A stretch of DNA of 64,000 nucleotides from Mycobacterium arosiense ATCC BAA-1401 = DSM 45069. Its GTDB lineage: Bacteria; Actinomycetota; Actinomycetes; Mycobacteriales; Mycobacteriaceae. The stretch is taken from NCBI RefSeq assembly GCF_002086125.1, contig NZ_MVHG01000004.1:1-64000 (forward strand), read 5' to 3'. Shown here piece by piece: positions 42,118-51,001 of the stretch (within the stretch, counting starts at the first letter, position 1; every line of letters begins with the position of its first letter). The notes under the pieces are model-generated. The model was not told where the DNA came from. It was given only the letters and a program-made list of their open reading frames with translations, and searched no databases. The position numbers and the translations under genes are program-made.

Positions 42118-43122
42118 TTAATGGTTGGCGTTGCGCGCCAGATCGATTGCGTATTGACTGACGAAGTTGCCGGCCGGCGGATCACCCTTGCCGCATGTTC
42201 CGTCGGATTCACCGGGACGCTTGATCCACAGATACGCGTCTGCGTGCGCACCCGCGGTGCTGGCGGTCGGCGGAGTGCCCAGTGCTCGCCCGCTGGGATT
42301 GCACCAGTTGAGGTCGGAGTCGGGGGCCGGCCCCGCACCGTTGCGCGACGTGTCGATCACGTAGTGCGAACCATTCGTGAGACCCGAAATGGCTTCGCCA
42401 TAACCGATTTCGTCCTCGGTGGTGAAGAAGTTCGCGGTGTTGATGCTGAAACCCCGCGCGTGGCCGACGCCGGCCTGGTTGAGCCGGGCGGCCATGTCGT
42501 CGGCGCTGTGCCAACGCAAGTGACCCGCGTCGACGTACACGGCCGCGTTCGGATTGCGGGTGAAAGTGTCGACGGCGTAGCGGATCAGGTCGAAGCGTTC
42601 CTGGCGCGCATCACCCGACAAGCAGTCGGCCATGGCAAGGGCATCGGGTTCGACGATGATCGCCACCCGCGAAGCGCCCACACCGGATGCGATGCCGTCG
42701 ATCCACGAGCGGTACTCGCCGGCCGAGCCCATGCCGCCGGCGGCGAAGCTGCCGCAATCGCGGTGCGGGATACCATAGATCGCCAGCACCGGAATGGCGC
42801 CGGCGGCATTGGCGTCGCCGACATACTTCCCGACCGTGCCTGCCGACCCGCCCGGGACGATCCAATACGCCTGCGGTGTATTGGCGATGGCGGTCAGCTC
42901 GGGGCTTGGCGGATCGGCGCTCTGCGCGGCGCGCATGGCCGCCGATGTCGGATTGACATAGAACGGCGCCCCGGCCAGCGGGTCGCCATCGGCGACCAGC
43001 CGCACCGGCGGGGCCGGACGCCCCTGCGCCGGGCCCGCGATCACGCCCACGCCGGCGACGGCCGCCACAGTAAGTAAGGGGACGATCCACCGCAGAGCTG
43101 CACCACCAGCTGAGAAGTTCAC
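42118..43122 (-). CDS. celA1: Secreted GH6 cellulase (endoglucanase), CelA1-like
   Basis: The 334-residue protein has an N-terminal signal or anchor (residues 10-34) and a GH6 catalytic domain. It shows the RDCG motif at 121-124 with Asp122, the acid in VEPDAL (Asp160), AVYVDAGHLRWH, and the late LWIKRPGESDGTC. GH6 enzymes cleave beta-1,4-glucan by inversion. Mycobacteria keep one such gene despite making no obvious cellulose wall, and roles in biofilm cellulose have been proposed. It lacks a carbohydrate-binding module. It lies next to the 3' side of tRNA-Ser. Confidence 0.9.
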   Translation of the reverse strand: MNFSAGGAALRWIVPLLTVAAVAGVGVIAGPAQGRPAPPVRLVADGDPLAGAPFYVNPTSAAMRAAQSADPPSPELTAIANTPQAYWIVPGGSAGTVGKYVGDANAAGAIPVLAIYGIPHRDCGSFAAGGMGSAGEYRSWIDGIASGVGASRVAIIVEPDALAMADCLSGDARQERFDLIRYAVDTFTRNPNAAVYVDAGHLRWHSADDMAARLNQAGVGHARGFSINTANFFTTEDEIGYGEAISGLTNGSHYVIDTSRNGAGPAPDSDLNWCNPSGRALGTPPTASTAGAHADAYLWIKRPGESDGTCGKGDPPAGNFVSQYAIDLARNANH

Positions 43123-43237
43123 CTCAGGAAAAGTAGTGGGTCGAAAGCATCGAGCGCCAATTGGCCGCGCGGGTGATGGCGAACTGACTCAACGCGCGTC
43201 GCAACGCATCCGGCTGCGGGTTTTCGCAGCTAGATTG

Positions 43238-43327
43238 TGGCGGTGGCGGAGGGATTTGAACCCTCGGACGGTGTTAGCCGTCACACGCTTTCGAGGCGTG
43301 CTCCTTAGGCCGCTCGGACACGCCACC
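43238..43327 (-). tRNA. tRNA-Ser (anticodon CGA)
   Basis: The minus strand folds as a type II tRNA. The acceptor arms are GGTGGCG and CGCCACC, the anticodon stem CACGC/GCGTG holds the loop CTCGAAA (anticodon CGA, reading UCG), a long variable arm follows (GACGG...CCGTC), and the T-arm is GAGGG-TTCAAAT-CCCTC. The discriminator is G and CCA is encoded. Its neighbourhood with tadA matches the serX locus of M. tuberculosis. Confidence 0.95.
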
Positions 43328-43356
43328 GCCGAGCAGCTTACCCAACAGCGGGCCCG

Positions 43357-43815
43357 TCACCCCAATCGCTGGCGGGCGAAGAAGGCCTCCAGGGGCGCGG
43401 CACACTCCTGCGCCAGTACACCGCCGCGCACTTCGGGGCGGTGATTGAGCCGGCGATCACGCACCACATCCCACAACGATCCGACCGCCCCGGTCTTGGG
43501 CTCCCAGGCCCCGAACACCAGGCGGGCGATGCGCGACAGCACCAGCGCGCCCGCGCACATGGTGCACGGTTCGACGGTGACCGCCAGCGTGGCGCCCTCC
43601 AGCCGCCACCCGTCGCCGAGTGTCTCGGCGGCCGCGCGCAGGGCCAGGATCTCGGCGTGGGCCGTCGGGTCGCCCAGGGCCTCGCGAGCATTGACTGCGC
43701 GGGCCAGCTCGGTTCCGTCGGCGCCGATCACCACCGCACCGATGGGCACGTCACGCGGAGCCGCCGTCGCGGCAACCGACAGCGCGGACCGGATCAGGTC
43801 TTCGTCAGCGACCAC
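43357..43815 (-). CDS. tadA: tRNA-specific adenosine deaminase
   Basis: The 152-residue protein has the zinc and catalytic motifs of TadA: HAE at 53-55 (His53 ligand, Glu55 proton shuttle) and PCTMC with Cys84 and Cys87. It deaminates A34 to inosine in tRNA-Arg(ACG). It follows Rv3753c-like gene and is next to tRNA-Ser, the same context as Rv3752c. The frame and length are normal. Confidence 0.92.
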   Translation of the reverse strand: MVADEDLIRSALSVAATAAPRDVPIGAVVIGADGTELARAVNAREALGDPTAHAEILALRAAAETLGDGWRLEGATLAVTVEPCTMCAGALVLSRIARLVFGAWEPKTGAVGSLWDVVRDRRLNHRPEVRGGVLAQECAAPLEAFFARQRLG

Positions 43816-43827
43816 CGACGTCAGCGA

Positions 43828-44349
43828 TCACCGACCGAGGCGGTCGATCACCGCCGACAGCTGATCAGCGAAGCCCATTTCCCGGGCGATGCGGCCCAGC
43901 TGCTCGTCGGCGTACAGATCGGTCTCGTCGACGATGACCCCCAGGACCGCCTCGGGCAGCCCGATGTCGGACAGCAACCCCAAGTCACCCTCTTCGAATG
44001 GGTCCGAGTCCTCCAGATCCTCCGGATCGAGGTCGGCGTCCAGTTTGTCGAGCACTTCGGCGGCGATGTCGTAATCCAGCGCGGCGGTGGCATCCGAGAG
44101 CAGCAACCGCGTCCCCGAGGGCGCCGGCCGCACGATGACGAAGAATTCGTCGTCGACGTCCAACAGGCCGAAGACCGCCCCGGAACTGCGCAATTCGCGC
44201 AGCTCCGTCTCGGCGGCCGACAGGCTCGTCAGCGACTTACGGGCCATCGGGGCGCACCGCCACTGGCCCTCTTCACGCACCACCGCGACGCCGAAACCGT
44301 CCGGCGTGTCCGCGGACAGGCCCTGGGCGGAGGCCCGTTGTGCTCCCAT
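43828..44349 (-). CDS. tRNA adenosine deaminase-associated protein
   Basis: This 173-residue acidic protein is encoded 12 bases upstream of tadA on the same strand and corresponds to the actinobacterial family named for that linkage. Features include FGVAVVREEGQWRCAPM, the VFGLLDVDDEFFVIVRP strands and a very acidic stretch near residue 115 (LDADLDPEDLEDSDPFEEGD). No catalytic motif is seen; the function is unknown. The two genes are probably one transcript. Confidence 0.85.
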   Translation of the reverse strand: MGAQRASAQGLSADTPDGFGVAVVREEGQWRCAPMARKSLTSLSAAETELRELRSSGAVFGLLDVDDEFFVIVRPAPSGTRLLLSDATAALDYDIAAEVLDKLDADLDPEDLEDSDPFEEGDLGLLSDIGLPEAVLGVIVDETDLYADEQLGRIAREMGFADQLSAVIDRLGR

Positions 44350-44451
44350 GGCCGCTTACGGTAGTCCCTGACCAGGCCCCTGACCAGATGGCGGCGGGTG
44401 GCCACGCGATCTGACGGCACCGCTTTCAACCAGATGTGCCAACCTTGGAAT

Positions 44452-45423
44452 GTGACACACCCTCCTTCCAAGACACCGGTGTGTGTGCTCGGGCTGGGGC
44501 TGATCGGCGGCTCGATAATGCGGGCCGCCACCGCGGCCGGCCGGGAAGTGTTCGGCTATAACCGCTCGGTCGAGGGTGCACAGGCTGCGACCGCCGACGG
44601 CTTTGATGCCGACACCGATCTGACCGCGACGCTGTCGCGCGCCGCCGACTCCGGGGCGTTGATCGTGCTGGCCGTGCCCATGCCGGCGATAGCGGGCATG
44701 CTCGCCCACGTCAAGGAGACGGCTTCGAAGTGTCCACTGACCGATGTCACCAGCGTCAAGCAGGCGGTGCTCGATCAGGTCGTCGCGGCGGGGCTGCAGG
44801 AACGCTTCGTCGGGAGCCATCCGATGGCGGGCACCGCGCAGTCGGGTTGGACGGCCGGCCACGCAGGGTTGTTCACCAGGGCCCCGTGGGTGATCAGCGT
44901 CGACGACCATGTCGATCCGGCGGTCTGGTCGACGGTCATGACGTTGGCGCTGGATTGCGGCGCGGTCGTGGTGCCGGCCAGGTCCGACGAACACGATGCC
45001 GCCGCCGCGGCCATCTCGCATCTGCCCCATCTGCTCGCGGAGGCGCTGGCGGTGGTGGCCGGAGACGTCCCGTTGGCCTTCGCGTTGGCCGCCGGGTCTT
45101 TCCGCGATGGGACCCGGGTCGCTGCCACCGCCCCGGACCTGGTTCGGGCGATGTGCGAGGGCAACTCCGACCAGCTGGTGCCCACGGTCGACCGCCTCAT
45201 CGAATTACTGAGCCGTGCCCGCGAATCGCTGGCCGCCCACAATTCGGTCGCCGACCTCACCGAGTCCGGCCACGCCGCACGAACCCGTTACGACAGCTTC
45301 CCGCGCAGCGACATCTTCCACGTCATCGTCGGCGCGGAGAACTGGCGTCAGGAATTGGCCGCCGCGGGCAGGGCCGGCGGGGTGATCAGATCCGCTCTGC
45401 CAAGCCTGGATAGTCGACGATGA
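44452..45423 (+). CDS. tyrA: Prephenate dehydrogenase
   Basis: The GTG start [17 protein letters not shown] gives 323 residues, close to the M. tuberculosis enzyme; a longer frame adds 18 residues without a better site. The NAD motif is GLGLIGGS. Further family marks are TDVTSVK and [13 protein letters not shown] with the catalytic His, then [11 protein letters not shown]. It makes 4-hydroxyphenylpyruvate for tyrosine synthesis. Its 3' end overlaps the convergent gene by 38 bases. Confidence 0.9.
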   Translation: MTHPPSKTPVCVLGLGLIGGSIMRAATAAGREVFGYNRSVEGAQAATADGFDADTDLTATLSRAADSGALIVLAVPMPAIAGMLAHVKETASKCPLTDVTSVKQAVLDQVVAAGLQERFVGSHPMAGTAQSGWTAGHAGLFTRAPWVISVDDHVDPAVWSTVMTLALDCGAVVVPARSDEHDAAAAAISHLPHLLAEALAVVAGDVPLAFALAAGSFRDGTRVAATAPDLVRAMCEGNSDQLVPTVDRLIELLSRARESLAAHNSVADLTESGHAARTRYDSFPRSDIFHVIVGAENWRQELAAAGRAGGVIRSALPSLDSRR

Positions 45424-45985
45424 ATCCCTCTTCGTCGACGCTGACCGTGGTGTCGGCGATCGGCGAGCGCACTTTGATCTCCTCGGGGCTGCCGGCGCTG
45501 CTGTAGCTCACGGTGTCCGCCGAGATGGACATCTCCGGGAGGTGCACGTAGACCACCGGCAGCGTGACCGAGGCGGGCCGCTCGTGTAACCCGAGCCGCC
45601 GGATAGGCAGCGCGTTGAAGAAGGGGCTGAATTCCACGTCGACGTCGAGCGCGCCGTTGTAGGCCGCGCGATGCTCGCCCTGGTGGTCGGTGACCAGCCA
45701 CATGTTTTCTTCATCGCGGGCAAACGAGAAGACCCGCTCGCGCTCGGCAAGGGTGACGGTCATGCCGAGCCGTTTGGTGGCGCCGGTCTCATCGGTCAGC
45801 AGGTCGTAGTAGGCGCCGAACGCCGGGGTGGTCTCGGTGGCGGCGGCAATGATGCGGCCATTGGCCTTGATTCGGTTGCCGGACACCTGGACTCGCACCG
45901 ATTCCATGCGGGGAGCATCCTGTGCGCGCCAGGTGAGCATCGCCTGCCACACGCGGCGAGACGGATCAGAGGGGGCTGCGTTCAC
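45386..45985 (-). CDS. Conserved mycobacterial protein, Rv3755c-like
   Basis: The 199-residue product is beta-rich without a signal peptide: [40 protein letters not shown], and [17 protein letters not shown] at the end. The [14 protein letters not shown] region recurs in actinobacterial orthologues that may bind lipid or a carbohydrate-like ligand, but no function is established. It is directly upstream of proZ on the same strand with no gap (stop and start abut its neighbours) and overlaps tyrA at the other end by 38 bases. Confidence 0.8.
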   Translation of the reverse strand: MNAAPSDPSRRVWQAMLTWRAQDAPRMESVRVQVSGNRIKANGRIIAAATETTPAFGAYYDLLTDETGATKRLGMTVTLAERERVFSFARDEENMWLVTDHQGEHRAAYNGALDVDVEFSPFFNALPIRRLGLHERPASVTLPVVYVHLPEMSISADTVSYSSAGSPEEIKVRSPIADTTVSVDEEGFIVDYPGLAERI

Positions 45986-46702
45986 TCATCTACCGTAAGA
46001 CGTGCCCGCCAGCTGATGCGGAAGTGCCCGGTATGTTCGCCGCAGCCGCCCGGTGCCCGGCACCGAAATCCACACCGCGACTGCCAGCAGTCCGTCGAGC
46101 ACCAGCGCCAACGCGGCCACCATCAGCGCCCCGACCAGGGCGAGATAAAACTCACGTTCCTTGATCCCGTCGATCAGGTATCTGCCCAGACCGCCCAGGC
46201 TGGCGTAGGCCGCCACGGTCGCGGTCGCGACCACCTGCAGCGTCGCGTTGCGCAGCCCGCCCAGGATCAACGGCAACGCGTTCGGCACCTCGACCCGCAG
46301 CAGCACCTGGGCCTCGGTCATGCCCATCGCCCGGGCGGCATCGATGACGGTGGGTTCGACGTTGGCGATACCGGCGTAGGTACCGGCCAGCAGCGCCGGC
46401 ACGCCCAGCAGCATCAGCGCCACCAGCGACGGTCCCAGCCCCAGCCCGAACATCAGGGTTCCGAACAGCAGCACGCCCAGCGTCGGCAGGGAGCGCAAGC
46501 CATTGACGGCCCCGACCACCAGCAGGGTGCCCCGGCCGGTGTGGCCGATGATCAGGCCGACGGGAACCGCGATCAGGGCGGAGGCCGCCACCGCCAGCGC
46601 GGTGTACTCGAGGTGTTCCAGGATGCGGGCGGCGAGCCCGACCGGGCCCGTCCAATTGTCGGCGGTCGACACATAGGAAATCGCCCGCCCGACGAAGTTC
46701 AC
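45986..46702 (-). CDS. proZ: Osmoprotectant ABC transporter permease
   Basis: The GTG start VNFVGRAISYVSTADNWTGP gives 238 residues, matching ProZ. It is an inner-membrane permease with about five to six helices and the EAA-type coupling loop (VIDAARAMGMTEAQVLLRVE). Glycine betaine, carnitine or choline uptake is the usual role. The start overlaps the proW stop as GTGA. It is the last of four transporter genes (proX-V-W-Z) on the minus strand. Confidence 0.88.
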   Translation of the reverse strand: MNFVGRAISYVSTADNWTGPVGLAARILEHLEYTALAVAASALIAVPVGLIIGHTGRGTLLVVGAVNGLRSLPTLGVLLFGTLMFGLGLGPSLVALMLLGVPALLAGTYAGIANVEPTVIDAARAMGMTEAQVLLRVEVPNALPLILGGLRNATLQVVATATVAAYASLGGLGRYLIDGIKEREFYLALVGALMVAALALVLDGLLAVAVWISVPGTGRLRRTYRALPHQLAGTSYGR

Positions 46703-47385
46703 CGCGCACCACCCACTACGGGCGCGACGACCGCGCGGCGACCGGTGCGGCGCGCGGCGTGTGTCCACGGCGTTGCCAGCCGGCCGGCCACCACGATGAG
46801 CACGTCGATGACCACCGCCAGGACGAACAGCGCGATGATGCCGGCCAGGATCTGATCGCTCTTGTCGGTTTGGTAGCCCTGGGTGAACCAGCTGCCCAGC
46901 CCGCCGATGCCGATGACCGAGCCGACCGAGACCATCGCGATGTTGGTGACCACCACGACCCGCAGCCCGGCGACGAGCACCGGAACCGAGAGCGGCAGTT
47001 CGACTTTGAGCATCCGCGTGATCGGCGGGTAGCCGACCGCCGTGGCGGCGTCGCGCACCTGGGCGGGCACCGCGTCCAGCGCCTCGAGCACCGCGCGCAC
47101 CAGCAATGCGGCGGTATAGGCCGTCAACGCCACCATCACGTTGGCCTCGTCGAGAATGCGGGTGCCGACGATCATCGGCAACACCACGAACAGCGCCAGC
47201 GACGGGATGGTGAATACGACGCTCGCGGCCGCCGTCGTCAGCCCGCGGGCGATTCGGGTGCGCCGCACCAACATTCCCAGCGGTAGGGCGATCGCGAGCC
47301 CGATCAGGACCGGCACCAGCGACAGCCGCAAATGCACGACGGTCAGCGCCCAGGCGTCGTCCAGATGGCTCATCAGATAACGCAT
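46699..47385 (-). CDS. proW: Osmoprotectant ABC transporter permease
   Basis: The 228-residue membrane protein has the binding-protein-dependent permease fold with the EAA loop (QVRDAATAVGYPPITRMLKVE) and GLGSWFTQGYQ. It pairs with ProZ as the second permease of the complex. Only three bases separate it from proV, and it overlaps proZ by four, so the complex is co-expressed. The C-terminal basic tail is cytoplasmic. Confidence 0.9.
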   Translation of the reverse strand: MRYLMSHLDDAWALTVVHLRLSLVPVLIGLAIALPLGMLVRRTRIARGLTTAAASVVFTIPSLALFVVLPMIVGTRILDEANVMVALTAYTAALLVRAVLEALDAVPAQVRDAATAVGYPPITRMLKVELPLSVPVLVAGLRVVVVTNIAMVSVGSVIGIGGLGSWFTQGYQTDKSDQILAGIIALFVLAVVIDVLIVVAGRLATPWTHAARRTGRRAVVAPVVGGAR

Positions 47386-47388
47386 CGG

Positions 47389-48495
47389 CTAGGTCCCTCG
47401 ATGTTCCGCCAGGCGTTGAGCCTCGACCGCGGCCAGCACGTCGTCGGCCAGCACCCCGCCGATGACCTTGCCGCCGTCATCGACGACGACCCCGATGCCC
47501 GCCGGCGACGACAGCGCCGCGTCCAGCGCCTGGCTCAGGTTGCCCCCGGGTCGAAACAGCGATCCGACCCCGTTCATGCTGTCCGTCAACGGCACGCCGT
47601 CGCGGTGCCGGCGCACTCCCTCGCCGTCGATCCAGCCGATGGGCACTCCCCCCGAACCCACCACGACGGCCCATCCACCGGAAAGCTCTGTCTGCGAGAT
47701 GTTTTCGGCCACGACCCGGTCGACGTCGTGCAATGGCAGTCCGGCCGCGTCGAGAAGTTGCAACCATCGGTAGCCGCGGCCCAGGCCGATGAACCTCGAC
47801 ACGAAATCGTTGGCCGGCCTCGAGAGCAGCTGGGCGGGATCGCCGAATTGCTGCAAGGAACCGCCCTTGAACACCGCCACACGGTCGCCGAGGCGCAAGG
47901 CCTCATCGATGTCGTGCGTGACGAAGACGATCGTTTTGTGCAGTTCGCCTTGCAGGCGCAATATTTCGTTCTGCAACTCGTGGCGAACCACCGGGTCGAC
48001 GGCGGAGAACGGCTCATCCATCAACAGGATCGGCGGATCGGCGGCCAGCGCGCGCGCCACGCCGACCCGTTGTTGCTCACCGCCGGAGAGCTGCGCGGGA
48101 TAGCGGGTCGCTAGTTTGGTGTCCAGGCCGACCCGCTCGAGCACCTCGTAGGCGGCTTTGCGGGCGGCCCGGCGGGACTGGCCCCGTAAAACGGGAACCG
48201 TTGCCACATTGTCGATCACGCGCTGATGCGGCATCAGGCCGGCGTCCTGGATGACATACCCGATGCCGAGGCGCAGTTTCACCGGGTCGCGGGTGGACAC
48301 GTCGACCCCGTCGATCGCGATGATGCCCGAACTGGGCTCGATCATCCGATTGATCATCCGCAACGCGGTGGTCTTGCCGCTGCCCGACGACCCCACGAAC
48401 ACGGTCAGCTCCCCGTTCGGGACGCTCAGGTCGAGCTGGTTGACGGCCATGGTTCCGTCGGCGAAGGCCTTGCTGACCCTGTCGAAGACGATCAA
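47389..48495 (-). CDS. proV: Osmoprotectant ABC transporter ATPase
   Basis: The product is 368 residues from a TTG codon (LIVFDRVSKAFADG) with GGAGG placed five bases upstream inside the end of proX; a longer frame would overlap proX by about 110 bases. The Walker A motif GSSGSGKTT is at 35-43, the signature LSGGEQQRV follows, Walker B is ILLMDEP, and the His switch is in VTHDIDEA. A C-terminal CBS-like region (residues 250-360) may sense ionic strength. It powers the ProWZ uptake system. Confidence 0.9.
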   Translation of the reverse strand: MIVFDRVSKAFADGTMAVNQLDLSVPNGELTVFVGSSGSGKTTALRMINRMIEPSSGIIAIDGVDVSTRDPVKLRLGIGYVIQDAGLMPHQRVIDNVATVPVLRGQSRRAARKAAYEVLERVGLDTKLATRYPAQLSGGEQQRVGVARALAADPPILLMDEPFSAVDPVVRHELQNEILRLQGELHKTIVFVTHDIDEALRLGDRVAVFKGGSLQQFGDPAQLLSRPANDFVSRFIGLGRGYRWLQLLDAAGLPLHDVDRVVAENISQTELSGGWAVVVGSGGVPIGWIDGEGVRRHRDGVPLTDSMNGVGSLFRPGGNLSQALDAALSSPAGIGVVVDDGGKVIGGVLADDVLAAVEAQRLAEHRGT

Positions 48496-48496
48496 G

Positions 48497-49444
48497 TCAT
48501 CCTCCGATCGGATGGTTGAAGCCGTTGTCCCGGATCCAGTTTCGCGCGGCCTGGTCCGGATCGATACCCGCGTTTCCCGACACCGCGGCGTTGAGGCCGG
48601 CGACACCGGAGGTGGTCAGCTTCGCCGACACAGCGTCCAGCACGCCCCTGAGGCGGTCGGATTTCTTCTGCGAATTAACCAGCGGCACAATATTTCCGGC
48701 CACGAAGTTGTGTTCGGGGTCATCGAGGGTTACCAGGTGGTTCTGCGGTATGGCCGGGGACGTGGTGAAAACGTTGGCGGCATTCACCCTTCCCTCGACC
48801 AACGCGCGTACGGTGACCGCTCCGCCGCCGTCGTCGATGGCGACGAAGTTGCCCGGTTTGATATCGAGCCCATACTTCTGCCGCAGCCCCGGCAGCCCGG
48901 CCGGGCGGGTCGCGAACGCCGACGGGGCCCCGAATCGCACGCCCGGCGAGTGAGGAGCCAGATCGGCGATCGTCTTCAGACTCCAGGAGTTCGCCGTCTG
49001 CTCGGTCACGCTGACGGTATCGGTGTCGGTGGCCGGTGCGGGCGCCAGAATTGACAGGTCACCGGGCAGGCGCTGGTGCAGCTCCGCCTCGACGGCCTCC
49101 AGGGTGGTGGCTTTGGACTGCGGGGCCAAATACAGCAGCAGATTGCCGATGTACTCCGGCACCAGGTCGATGGAATGGTCTTTGAGCGCAGGGATATACG
49201 TTTCCCGGCTGCCGATGCCCATCCGCGTTCCCACTTCAAACGCGTTGGCCTGCAACGCTTGTGCGTAGATCTCGGCGATTATCTGCGATTCCGGAAAGTC
49301 GCCGGAGCCGATGACTATGGAGTTGGGGCTTCGAACCTGCGCTCCCAGCGGATCGGAATTGCTGCACGCCGCAACAACGCACATCGTCATCAGCAGGGCC
49401 GCCGCGTGCGCGATCCTGCCTTGCAGGCGCGGCAGCGTCGTCAT
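48497..49444 (-). CDS. proX: Osmoprotectant-binding lipoprotein
   Basis: The 315-residue precursor has a lipoprotein signal with lipobox VVAAC (Cys27). The type II periplasmic-binding fold of the OpuAC/ProX family starts at IVIGSGDFPESQIIAEIYAQ, with MGIGSRETYIPAL and DLVPEYIGNLLLYL for ligand contact. It captures betaine-like solutes outside the membrane for ProVWZ. It is the first gene of the operon; its end carries the ribosome site for proV. Confidence 0.9.
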   Translation of the reverse strand: MTTLPRLQGRIAHAAALLMTMCVVAACSNSDPLGAQVRSPNSIVIGSGDFPESQIIAEIYAQALQANAFEVGTRMGIGSRETYIPALKDHSIDLVPEYIGNLLLYLAPQSKATTLEAVEAELHQRLPGDLSILAPAPATDTDTVSVTEQTANSWSLKTIADLAPHSPGVRFGAPSAFATRPAGLPGLRQKYGLDIKPGNFVAIDDGGGAVTVRALVEGRVNAANVFTTSPAIPQNHLVTLDDPEHNFVAGNIVPLVNSQKKSDRLRGVLDAVSAKLTTSGVAGLNAAVSGNAGIDPDQAARNWIRDNGFNHPIGG

Positions 49445-49543
49445 ACCGCCGACCCTAGTGCCCGAACCGCGGGGACGCTGGCATGCGGAATTGGTGGCGG
49501 TGAATCGGTTTCATTCTGCGTCGGATAGGGCAAAGATGGCAGT

Positions 49544-49894
49544 ATGAGCAGCCACACCCCTGCCTCGCCCGGGCAGCCGCCCCCTAAACCCAACCCTGCG
49601 GGCACCACCGGCGCACCCGCCAAAGAACCGGCCATCGGGTTCACCCGTGCCGGTGCACTGTGGTCCTCCCTGATCGCCGGATTTGTGATCCTGATCCTGT
49701 TGCTGATCTTCATCACCCAGAACACGACACCGGCGGACTTTCAGTTCCTGGGCTGGCACTGGAGCCAACCCAAGGGTGTGGCGATCTTGCTGGCGGCCGT
49801 GGTCGGCGGGCTGATCACCGTTGCGGTGGGCACCGCACGGATTCTGCAGTTGCGCCGGGCGGCCAAACGTCAACACGCCGCCGCCCCGCGTTAG
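49544..49894 (+). CDS. LapA-domain membrane protein, Rv3760-like
   Basis: The 116-residue protein has a Pro-rich N-terminus and two transmembrane helices (SSLIAGFVILILLLIFITQN and AILLAAVVGGLITVAVG) joined by the QNTTPADFQFLGWHW strand, the LapA/DUF1049 signature. The C-terminus is basic (RRAAKRQHAAAPR). LapA is involved in lipopolysaccharide assembly in enterics, but the mycobacterial role is unknown. Its last four bases overlap the convergent phosphotransferase gene. Confidence 0.85.
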   Translation: MSSHTPASPGQPPPKPNPAGTTGAPAKEPAIGFTRAGALWSSLIAGFVILILLLIFITQNTTPADFQFLGWHWSQPKGVAILLAAVVGGLITVAVGTARILQLRRAAKRQHAAAPR

Positions 49895-50937
49895 CCGGGC
49901 AGCTTCGCCAGTTCGGCCAGACCGCGGGAAATCAGCGGCGCCACGACCTCCGGTGCGTGATCGGAGTCGGTGCCGCGGGCCTGATCCGACATGCGTCGGC
50001 GGAAGTCGATGCCCGCGGCGATGATGGCCAGCTTGAAGTAGGCCAGCGCCATGTAGAACTCCCAATGCGCCAGCGGTGTACCGGCCACCAGCGAATAGCG
50101 GTCGGCCAGTTCGTCGGCCGTCGGCAACAGCGGTGACGTCCACGCGGCCTGCGCATTGACGATCAAATCGAGGGCGGGGTCGCGGTACACGCACATCAGG
50201 GCCGCGTCGGACAGCGGATCGCCCAGCGTGGAGAGCTCCCAATCGACGACGGCGCGCACCTTCGTCGGGTCGTCGGCGTCCAGGATCGTGTTGTCGATCC
50301 GGTAGTCGCCATGCACGATCGACGTCCGGCTCTGCTGCGGAATGGCTTCGCCCAGACCGAAATGCAGTCGTTCCACGTCGGCGTCGCGGCGATCCTCGGG
50401 CAACCGCACCAGCGACCACTGCGAGCCCCAGCGTCGCACCTGACGCTCCAGATAACCGCTCGGCTTGCCGAAGTCGGCCAGACCGACGGCGTCGGGATCG
50501 ACGTTGTGCAAATCGACAAGCACCCGGATCAGCGAGTCGACGCAGCCCCCAATGACGGTGTGACTGAACGATTCGAGTTGAGCGCGTCGCCGCACCACCT
50601 GCCCGGCGACGAACTCGACGACCTGGAAGGGAGCGCCCAGCACCGAATCGTCCTCGCACAGCCCGATCGTGCGCGCGACCGGCACCGGGGTGTCCTGCAG
50701 CGCCGCGACGACGCGGTACTCGCGAGCCATGTCGTGCGCCGACGGGGTCAGACCGTGCAGGGGCGGCCGGCGCACCAGCCAACTGGTGCTGTCGTCGTAG
50801 ACGCGGAACGTCAGATTCGACCGACCCCCGGAGATGAAGTCCGCGCGTAACCCGCCGTCGCGCACGATCCCCAGCGAACGCAGGTAGGAGTCCAGCGAGG
50901 CCAGGTCGAGCCCCTCGAGTTGGTCAGCTGAAGTCAC
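49891..50937 (-). CDS. APH-family phosphotransferase, Rv3761c-like
   Basis: The 348-residue protein has a kinase-like fold with the Brenner motif HGDYRIDNTILD and the metal motif DWELSTLGDPLSD. The N-terminal LRADFISGGRSNLTFRVYDD forms the nucleotide loop. Genes of this type beside acyl-CoA dehydrogenases were long annotated as FadE36; the sequence is plainly phosphotransferase, not dehydrogenase. It probably phosphorylates a small molecule or acyl carrier. Another member of the family is encoded 1.5 kb to the right on the other strand. Confidence 0.88.
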   Translation of the reverse strand: MTSADQLEGLDLASLDSYLRSLGIVRDGGLRADFISGGRSNLTFRVYDDSTSWLVRRPPLHGLTPSAHDMAREYRVVAALQDTPVPVARTIGLCEDDSVLGAPFQVVEFVAGQVVRRRAQLESFSHTVIGGCVDSLIRVLVDLHNVDPDAVGLADFGKPSGYLERQVRRWGSQWSLVRLPEDRRDADVERLHFGLGEAIPQQSRTSIVHGDYRIDNTILDADDPTKVRAVVDWELSTLGDPLSDAALMCVYRDPALDLIVNAQAAWTSPLLPTADELADRYSLVAGTPLAHWEFYMALAYFKLAIIAAGIDFRRRMSDQARGTDSDHAPEVVAPLISRGLAELAKLPG

Positions 50938-51001
50938 CGGACTTGTCTACCATCGCCGACCTCGACCCGGTGCACCACCTGCGATTTGCGGCCCTTTCCG
51001 C

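Noticed and set aside
43238..43327. Search for a second copy of the tRNA-Ser 3' end as an island boundary
   Set aside because: No matching repeat was seen by eye near 15.8-16.6 kb, so an integrated island bounded by tRNA repeats is not claimed.
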